From contig JAIRYL010000083.1 of assembly GCA_031267775.1 (NCBI GenBank), forward strand, positions 1 to 20,295: a stretch of 20,295 bases of DNA. The letters are read 5' to 3'. Both the position numbers and the translations under genes were made by a program. This document shows, in pieces, positions 15,079-20,295 of the stretch. Positions within the stretch are counted from its first letter, which is position 1. Each line of letters starts with the position of its first letter. A model generated the notes under the pieces. The model was not told the DNA's origin. It searched no databases and saw nothing but the letters and a program-made list of their open reading frames with translations. This DNA is from Tannerellaceae bacterium (lineage in GTDB: Bacteria; Bacteroidota; Bacteroidia; Bacteroidales; Tannerellaceae).

Positions 15079-15086
15079 TATCTTTG
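15079..15086 (+). promoter_or_regulatory. -7 promoter element of the STM4015-STM4011 operon
   Basis: TATCTTTG on the plus strand matches TAnnTTTG. A start near 15092 would give a leader of about 55 bases before the ATG at 15147. The -33 position has no TTTG, so strength or factor dependence is uncertain. Confidence 0.5.
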
Positions 15087-15146
15087 CCTTTTGTAAATCA
15101 GTAGATAATAAAGGGTTTTTTAACGTTTAACAATAAACTGACCAGT

Positions 15147-16034
15147 ATGAAACAGGAAGAAGATGCGTTTGACGAAACGAATGCAAGGGTAAGGAAATAC
15201 AAATTGTCGTACGACGAGTACGAGGAGGGGAAATCGCAGCAGGATTTGCTGGGTAAAATGATTGGCGACAGGGATTTGCCGGGTGTTAAGCGCCTGATTG
15301 TGGGTTGCTGGAATTATGAATCGGAGAGTTGCCAGGAGCTGGTGAACGGGATGGTGGCTGATAAGGAAAAGTTTGCGTATATAGAGGGCTTGTTTTGGGG
15401 CGATATAGACCAGGAGGAGGCCGAAATTTCGTGGATTGAGCAGGCTGATCTGTCGCCTTTGCTGGATAGTATGCCTAAACTGACTGATTTGAAAATAAAG
15501 GGTACAAACGGACTGTCTATCGGGCAGAAGCCTCGTCCCAGCCTGAAATCGCTTGAAATTATAAGCGGCGGATTAAATGCCGGCGTGCTGGCCGATATAC
15601 TGGCGTCTGATTTTCCAAACCTGGAAAAACTGCTCCTTTACGTGGGGGTAGAGGATTATGGTTTTGACGGTACGATAGAGGAGTTCGAGCCTTTGTTCTC
15701 GAAAGAAAGATTTCCTAAACTGAGGTATCTGGGGCTTGTTAACGCCGAAGAACAGAATGAGGTAGTCAGACTTTTTCTTCGGTCGGATATCCTGCCTCAG
15801 TTGGAAACGATGGATATCTCGGCCGGCGTATTAACCGACGCGGGCGGACAGTTGCTGCTGGATGAGGCAGATAAGATTAAACATCTGAAATATATCGACA
15901 TGGGGTATAATTACCTGACGGAAGAGATGCGGGAGAAACTGGCCGGGTTGCCGGTAGACGTAAACGTGTCGGATGCGCAGGATATAGACGACGAGTATGA
16001 CGAGTATGGCGGATTTCCATTGATTACCGAGTAA
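15147..16034 (+). CDS. STM4015-family leucine-rich-repeat-like protein
   Basis: The 295-residue protein has no signal peptide or membrane segment. Around residues 75-110 it has YIEGLFWGDIDQEEAEISWI, then QADLSPLLDSMPKLTDLKIK, followed by irregular leucine-rich repeats (PSLKSLEII, FPNLEKLLLY, FPKLRYLGLV, LPQLETMDIS, IKHLKYIDMGYN). These match the STM4015-type family, named after a Salmonella locus and found with radical-SAM and ATP-grasp genes. The function is unknown. The last 20 residues form an acidic tail, DIDDEYDEYGGFPLITE, ending in Glu. Its stop codon touches the next gene's ATG with no spacer. It is the first gene of the operon and may be a scaffold, sensor or modified partner. Confidence 0.85.
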   Translation: MKQEEDAFDETNARVRKYKLSYDEYEEGKSQQDLLGKMIGDRDLPGVKRLIVGCWNYESESCQELVNGMVADKEKFAYIEGLFWGDIDQEEAEISWIEQADLSPLLDSMPKLTDLKIKGTNGLSIGQKPRPSLKSLEIISGGLNAGVLADILASDFPNLEKLLLYVGVEDYGFDGTIEEFEPLFSKERFPKLRYLGLVNAEEQNEVVRLFLRSDILPQLETMDISAGVLTDAGGQLLLDEADKIKHLKYIDMGYNYLTEEMREKLAGLPVDVNVSDAQDIDDEYDEYGGFPLITE

Positions 16035-17021
16035 ATGCAGGCCGTAGTGGTTAGTAACGAACCGTCGCAGCGGACGGCTTATTTTATTAAAGCGGGCGAA
16101 TACGCAGGCGTAAACGTCCGCTTTATTACGTATAGGGAGTTGGAGCAGCGCCTTCCGGCGTACCGGAATATGTTGATCAAGCTGGAGCCTCCCCTGTATC
16201 ATCAGGCCGGCTGGAAGGCTTGCCATGCGCTGTGCATGGAGTATATAGAGTGGCTCAGGCGGATAGCCAGGCTGGAAAGCGACCCTACGGCGCGCTTCCT
16301 GAATCGCCCCGAAGCCATTGTACATGCTTTGGATAAGGCGGAAAGCAAACGGCGGCTGGCGGGTTTGCGAACCACGCCCCTGCTTTCGCCCGCCGTAGAA
16401 GGGTTTCATTCGCTGGTGGGCCTGCTGTCGGAACAGCATTGTTCGGCCGCCTTTATCAAGCCGCGTTTCGGGTCGGGCGCCGCCGGTATTTTGGCCTTGC
16501 GCTATCACAAAAAGAAGGGTCGCTTTGCAGCCTGCACCACCCTGGCGCAAAACGGCGCGCTGGCGTATAATACCCGGCGGATCAACCGGCTGACAGATAC
16601 CCGGCAGATAGCCGGACTGGTTAATACCGTGGCGGAAACCGGCGCGCTGGCCGAACGGTGGATACCCAAAGACAGCCTCTGCGGCGAAACCTACGATTTA
16701 CGGGTAGTATGCCAGTTTGACAGGATAGCGTGCCTGGCGGTTCGGTGCAGCAAAGGCGCTATCACCAACCTGCACCTCAATAATAAAGCCCTGCCGCCTG
16801 CCTGCCTGCGCCTGCCCGCCGGCGTGATGGACGAAATAAAAGACCTCTGTATCCGGGCTACCCGCCTGTCGGCTCTGCAATATGCCGGAATAGACGTATT
16901 GATAGAAAAAGACGCCAAGCGCCCGTATATTATAGAAGTAAACGGGCAGGGCGACCATATCCGCCGCGATTTGTACGACGGAAACACGATATACAAAAAC
17001 CAGTTGATGCAAGCGTTATGA
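16035..17021 (+). CDS. STM4014-family ATP-grasp protein
   Basis: The 328-residue protein shows ATP-grasp features. FIKPRFGSGAAGI at about 140-152 has the ATP-binding Lys (K142) and glycine loop. AERWIPKDSL and YDLRVVCQF resemble the hinge and central strand. IIEVNGQGDHIRRDL near 299-313 supplies the metal-binding E301 and N303. ATP-grasp enzymes join a carboxylate to an amine or thiol through an acyl phosphate, so peptide-bond or amide formation is the likely chemistry. The gene order (after STM4015-type, before STM4013-type) identifies the subfamily. ATG 17018 of the next gene overlaps its TGA stop. Confidence 0.85.
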   Translation: MQAVVVSNEPSQRTAYFIKAGEYAGVNVRFITYRELEQRLPAYRNMLIKLEPPLYHQAGWKACHALCMEYIEWLRRIARLESDPTARFLNRPEAIVHALDKAESKRRLAGLRTTPLLSPAVEGFHSLVGLLSEQHCSAAFIKPRFGSGAAGILALRYHKKKGRFAACTTLAQNGALAYNTRRINRLTDTRQIAGLVNTVAETGALAERWIPKDSLCGETYDLRVVCQFDRIACLAVRCSKGAITNLHLNNKALPPACLRLPAGVMDEIKDLCIRATRLSALQYAGIDVLIEKDAKRPYIIEVNGQGDHIRRDLYDGNTIYKNQLMQAL

Positions 17022-17830
17022 ATATAGATATGCGCACAGTAATAGGCAAGCAAGACATACTGATGCTCTGTTTTGACGCCCTTCGCTACGACGTGGCCGC
17101 GCAGCAAGAAGCTCTGGGCGGAACGCCTGTGCTGAACCGGTACGGAGGGAAATGGGAAAAAAGGCATGCGCCCGGTAATTTTACCTACCCCTCGCATTTT
17201 GCCCTGTTTGCCGGCTTTTTTCCTTCGCCCGCCGAGGCGCAGGCTTTCAAAGAGCGGCAGTGGCTTTTTTATCCCAGACGGGTGGGTACAGGCAAGGCCG
17301 CCCCTCCCGGAAGTTACGAATTTACAAAAGCTACCTTTATAGAAAGTTTGTTCGACGAGGGGTACGAAACTATTTGTATCGGAGGCGTTCGCTTCTTCAG
17401 CAAATTAAACGATATAGGCCGGACGCTGCCCGGCTATTTTAATAAAAGCTACTGGAAGCCGGCCTTTGGATGTACCGAAAAAAACAGCGCGGCGCGGCAG
17501 GTTGATTTTGCCCTGGATAAACTTGCCGCCTGTCCTGCCGGTAAACGGGTCTGTCTGTACGTCAATTTTTCGGCCATTCATTACCCCAACTGTCATTATA
17601 TGGAAAATGAAACGGAAGACAGTATCCATACCCATGCGGCGGCTCTGCGCTATGTAGACGGCTGCCTGCCGCCTTTGCTGGCCGCTTTCCAGGCGCGCGG
17701 CGATACGCTGGTTATCGCTTTTTCCGATCATGGAACTTGCTACGGCGAAGATGGTTTCTTTCATCACGGCCTCTCGCACCCCGTCGTTTACACCGTACCT
17801 TACAAACAGTTTATCCTGACAAATGAATAA
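17018..17830 (+). CDS. STM4013/SEN3800-family hydrolase (alkaline phosphatase superfamily)
   Basis: The 270-residue protein has the metal-site pattern of the alkaline phosphatase/sulfatase superfamily. CFDALRYD carries D20. FTYPSHFALFAGFFP holds T56 in the nucleophile position, as in the CxPSR motif of sulfatases but with Thr and His in place of Cys and Arg. SDHG at 236-239 and the HHGLSH block at 249-254 provide the second metal-binding set. No signal peptide is seen, so it acts in the cytoplasm. It may hydrolyse a phosphate or sulfate ester in the pathway; the substrate is unknown. It overlaps its neighbours by 4 bases (start) and 8 bases (end). Confidence 0.85.
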   Translation: MNIDMRTVIGKQDILMLCFDALRYDVAAQQEALGGTPVLNRYGGKWEKRHAPGNFTYPSHFALFAGFFPSPAEAQAFKERQWLFYPRRVGTGKAAPPGSYEFTKATFIESLFDEGYETICIGGVRFFSKLNDIGRTLPGYFNKSYWKPAFGCTEKNSAARQVDFALDKLAACPAGKRVCLYVNFSAIHYPNCHYMENETEDSIHTHAAALRYVDGCLPPLLAAFQARGDTLVIAFSDHGTCYGEDGFFHHGLSHPVVYTVPYKQFILTNE

Positions 17831-19097
17831 ACGCGCGCCCCAATACATACGCTATATGTATAGCTATCCGCATAAAACGGCTTACCGCCCCTTTCATCCG
17901 CCGGTAAGCCTGGCGCCGTATCTAAAGAAGGCCGAAGGGCGGCAGGCAAGCCTCTATTTTCATATCCCCTTTTGCCGGTATAAATGCGGATTTTGTAATT
18001 TGTTTTCGCTCCAAAGCTGTAATAAGCAACTGATAGACGCTTGCCTGGAGGCCATGCGCAGGCAGGCCGTACAGCTCTCCTTGCTGACGGAGAATCTGCA
18101 CTTTGGCGCGTTTGCCATAGGCGGAGGCACGCCTTTGCTGTTGTCCGCCGGGCAACTGAACGCCTTGTTTGATATAGCCGCCCTGTTCGGCGGCGCTGCC
18201 GGAAGCGTGCCGACTTCTATTGAAACCTCGCCTCATTATGCCGACGCCGACGCCTTGCGTTTGTTAAAAGAAAAAGGCGTACAGCGTTTAAGCCTGGGCG
18301 TACAGAGTTTTTGCCCGGATGAATTACGGCAGATTCAAAGGCAAACGCCTGTCGCCCTCGTAAAAAAGGCGCTGGATACTGTCTGCCAAATTAATTTCCC
18401 CCGGTTTAACATCGACCTGATTTATGGGATAGAGGGACAAACTGTGGAATCCTTCCTGTATTCCCTCCGGAGCGCCTTGTCGTACCGGCCTGCCGAATTG
18501 TTTATGTATCCGCTCTACATCCGGGATGGCGTACGGATATCTGGCCAGGTAAACGCCAAACGTCTGTTTGATATGTACCAGGCCGGACGAAACGAATTAC
18601 TGCAGGCGGGCTTTAAACAGACGTCCATGCGCCGCTTTGTAAAAAACGACGCTGCAGACCCTGCGTATTCCTGCGGAGACGAACTGATGATATCCTGCGG
18701 ATGCGGCGGCCGGAGCTATATAGGCGATCTGCATTGCGCAACGCCTTATGCCGCCGCTCAGCCGGAAATTAAATCCATTCTCCACCGCTATATAGCCACG
18801 ACCGATTTTACGGTGGCAGGAAACGGATACCTGCTGACGGAAGAAGAAATACGCCGGCGCTACCTGATCAAAAACTTCCTGTATTACCGGGGCATAGATA
18901 AAGCCGATTATGAACGCCGTTTTGAAAACCATTTCCCGGACGAAATTTTCAAAGCGCTTAGTAATAAAGGTCTTGCCGAAGACAAAGAGGGCTTTGTCCG
19001 CTTAACCGATCAGGGCATGGCTTATTCGGACGATATCGGCGCCCTGTTTATTTCGCCCGCCGTGCAGAAATTAATGGATAACTACCCGCTGGAATGA
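17823..19097 (+). CDS. STM4012-family radical SAM protein (HemN-like)
   Basis: The 424-residue protein has the radical-SAM cluster motif FCRYKCGFCNLFS with C51, C55 and C58 (CxxxCxxC). The SAM-binding IGGGTPLLL follows at about 99-107, and SIETSPHYAD and RLSLGVQSF continue the core. These motifs and the overall layout resemble oxygen-independent coproporphyrinogen oxidase (HemN), but heme synthesis is not indicated by the neighbours. It is expected to cleave SAM to a 5'-deoxyadenosyl radical. A C-terminal winged-helix-like part follows (about 330-424). Its start overlaps the hydrolase gene, and its TGA overlaps the start of the last gene. Confidence 0.87.
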   Translation: MNKRAPQYIRYMYSYPHKTAYRPFHPPVSLAPYLKKAEGRQASLYFHIPFCRYKCGFCNLFSLQSCNKQLIDACLEAMRRQAVQLSLLTENLHFGAFAIGGGTPLLLSAGQLNALFDIAALFGGAAGSVPTSIETSPHYADADALRLLKEKGVQRLSLGVQSFCPDELRQIQRQTPVALVKKALDTVCQINFPRFNIDLIYGIEGQTVESFLYSLRSALSYRPAELFMYPLYIRDGVRISGQVNAKRLFDMYQAGRNELLQAGFKQTSMRRFVKNDAADPAYSCGDELMISCGCGGRSYIGDLHCATPYAAAQPEIKSILHRYIATTDFTVAGNGYLLTEEEIRRRYLIKNFLYYRGIDKADYERRFENHFPDEIFKALSNKGLAEDKEGFVRLTDQGMAYSDDIGALFISPAVQKLMDNYPLE

Positions 19098-20295
19098 ACC
19101 GCGTCGGCCATATTTATTTCAGGGGAAGTTTGCGTTCCTGCAATTACCGCTGCTCGTATTGTTCTTTGGGCAGAAAAACGGCAGAAACCGCCGAAGAAAA
19201 AGACCGGCAGGCGCACAACCGGTTTTACGACAGCCTCCGTCAATGGAAAAATCCCTTGCGTATCCTGCTTATTCCCTATGGCGAAGGCCTGATTCACCCG
19301 TATTATCAGGAGGCCATGATACGCTTGTCTTTGCTGCCTCGCGTAGAAGCCGTTTCCTGCCAGACAAACCTTTCTTTTGCTCCGCAGACCTTTATAAAGC
19401 GGATACGCGAACGGCGCGCAGATGTATCCAAGATAAAGCTATGGGCCAGTTTTCATCCCGAAATGACGGAGATAGATACGTTTGCCGCGAAAGTTCATCA
19501 CTTGTATCATGCGGGGATAGAGCTATGCGCCGGCGTGGTGGGGAGCAGGGAGAATAAAGAGGCGATAGCCCTTTTACGCCAAAAGCTCGACAAGCGGATT
19601 TATCTGTTTGTAAACGCTTTGCAGGGGCGAAACAATTCGTTGCAGGCAGACGATAGAGCGTTCTTTACCTCGATCGATCCGTTATTCTTATCTGATTATA
19701 CCAATGCAAAGGCCGATATCCGGCGCTGTTCCGGCGGATGCGCCGCTATTTTTGTAAACCACAGGGGCGCCGTTTACCCCTGCCCCCGTAATCCGGTACA
19801 GACAGGCGATATAAGGGATGGTGAATCCTTCGCAAAACCGGTTTGCCCAAGAGAAAGGTGCGATTGTTACATCGCTTACGCCAACCTGTTAAACACGCCG
19901 CTGCGCGCTATGATGGGTAAAGGAATCCTGTTCCGTATTCCCGAAAAACGAAAGGTCGAAGCCATCTTCTTTGATATAGACGGCACGCTGACCGATTCCA
20001 CCGGCCGGATACCCCCCGCCAATAAAGAAGCCGTCGCGTTGCTGTCGCGGTCTGTTCCGCTTTATTTAGCTACCGCTTTACCCCTTGTATCGGCCAGGCG
20101 GCGGCTGGGAAATTTGTTCCCTTTGTTTGCAGGAGGCATTTTTGCCGATGGCGGACGTCTGTCTTATCAGGGCAAAGACGAGTATATCCCCCTTACGCCT
20201 GTGCCGGATATCCAAAAGAAAGGACGCCAAGCGCGCGCATACGCAGCCGGCGGGCATATCTATAAATATGTATTGAAAGCTTCGTCGGCAAAACA
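19094..20295 (+). CDS. STM4011-family radical SAM protein fused to a HAD-type phosphatase domain (partial)
   Basis: An open frame starts at ATG 19094, overlapping the STM4012-type stop (ATGA), and runs uninterrupted to the window edge for 400 codons. The first part is a radical-SAM protein with C16, C20 and C23 in SCNYRCSYCS, close to the amino end as in STM4011. A Cys-rich patch follows at about 218-267 (RRCSGGC, VYPCPRN, CPRERCDCYIA), which could bind an auxiliary cluster. From about residue 288 the frame continues with VEAIFFDIDGTLTDS, the HAD motif I with D294 and D296, then LYLATALPLVSARRRL and FADGGRL, as in Cof-type HAD hydrolases. The 3' end is missing. The fusion is seen directly; the family assignment and the function are inferred. 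Confidence 0.85.
   Translation, partial: MNRVGHIYFRGSLRSCNYRCSYCSLGRKTAETAEEKDRQAHNRFYDSLRQWKNPLRILLIPYGEGLIHPYYQEAMIRLSLLPRVEAVSCQTNLSFAPQTFIKRIRERRADVSKIKLWASFHPEMTEIDTFAAKVHHLYHAGIELCAGVVGSRENKEAIALLRQKLDKRIYLFVNALQGRNNSLQADDRAFFTSIDPLFLSDYTNAKADIRRCSGGCAAIFVNHRGAVYPCPRNPVQTGDIRDGESFAKPVCPRERCDCYIAYANLLNTPLRAMMGKGILFRIPEKRKVEAIFFDIDGTLTDSTGRIPPANKEAVALLSRSVPLYLATALPLVSARRRLGNLFPLFAGGIFADGGRLSYQGKDEYIPLTPVPDIQKKGRQARAYAAGGHIYKYVLKASSAK

Larger units (their letters stand above)
14417..15146. other. 730-bp divergent intergenic region without a credible gene
   Basis: The region separates the barrel gene (minus) from the STM4015-type operon (plus). It contains, in order: a -7 element for the barrel gene (14542-14550), the palindrome array (14615-14966), a G-quadruplex-type motif (14989-15015), a 7-bp stem-loop (15021-15040) and a -7 element for the operon (15079-15086). 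An 83-codon minus-strand frame at 14727-14978 merely reads the array and is not supported as a gene. Confidence 0.7.

Noticed and set aside
15831..16550. 239-codon minus-strand frame across the STM4015/STM4014 junction
   Set aside because: Shadow of GC-rich coding sequence; the plus-strand frames carry all recognised motifs.
17823..19097. Coproporphyrinogen III oxidase (HemN) as a functional call
   Set aside because: The similarity is to the shared HemN-like radical-SAM fold; operon context and family point to the STM4012 group, with no heme genes nearby.

Overview
The window looks like chromosomal DNA of a member of the Bacteroidota, most likely the order Bacteroidales. The support is a complete core type IX secretion (T9SS) operon (porP/sprF, gldK, gldL, gldM, gldN), a DUF2795-type small acidic protein beside a PduO-type cobalamin adenosyltransferase, several Bacteroidota-style -7 promoter elements (TAnnTTTG), and lipoprotein and outer-membrane-barrel genes typical of the phylum. 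Genus cannot be settled from the sequence alone.

Layout. (1) 1-600 is a degenerate patch: the amino-terminal piece of an ISAs1-type transposase, a hairpin-forming repeat, and a fragment of an ankyrin-like reading frame with no start. (2) 594-714 holds a minus-strand tRNA-Asn with a clear promoter and intrinsic terminator. (3) 822-3596, plus strand, encodes a PfkB-family sugar/nucleoside kinase and a PDZ-containing S41 C-terminal processing protease. (4) 3537-10763, minus strand, is a seven-gene run: porP, gldK, gldL, gldM, gldN, then two half-size chromate-transporter (ChrA) genes, the first coupled to gldN through a TAATG overlap. (5) 10855-10961 is a 107-bp element with perfect 26-bp terminal inverted repeats related to the hairpin at 195-241. 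(6) 11002-13615, minus strand, carries a lipoprotein tyrosine phosphatase, a methyltransferase, the PduO-type adenosyltransferase and the DUF2795 protein. (7) 13850-14416 is a small outer-membrane barrel gene, with a second inverted-repeat element beyond its 3' end. (8) 14417-15146 is a 730-bp divergent intergenic region with an array of about 17 short palindromes (14615-14966), a G-quadruplex-type motif and a promoter. (9) 15147 to the window edge, plus strand, is a tightly packed operon of the uncharacterised STM4011-STM4015 type: a leucine-rich-repeat-like protein, an ATP-grasp protein, an alkaline-phosphatase/sulfatase-superfamily hydrolase and two radical-SAM enzymes. The last radical-SAM gene continues in frame into a HAD-type phosphatase domain and runs off the window.

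How the parts work together. The Por/Gld products form the trans-envelope T9SS motor and ring that exports proteins carrying C-terminal signal domains. The last cluster looks like a modification pathway of unknown chemistry: two radical-SAM enzymes, an ATP-dependent ligase, an AP-superfamily hydrolase and a HAD phosphatase, with the LRR protein as a possible substrate, scaffold or partner. This cluster, its radical-SAM/HAD fusion and the palindrome array upstream are the most interesting parts of the window.
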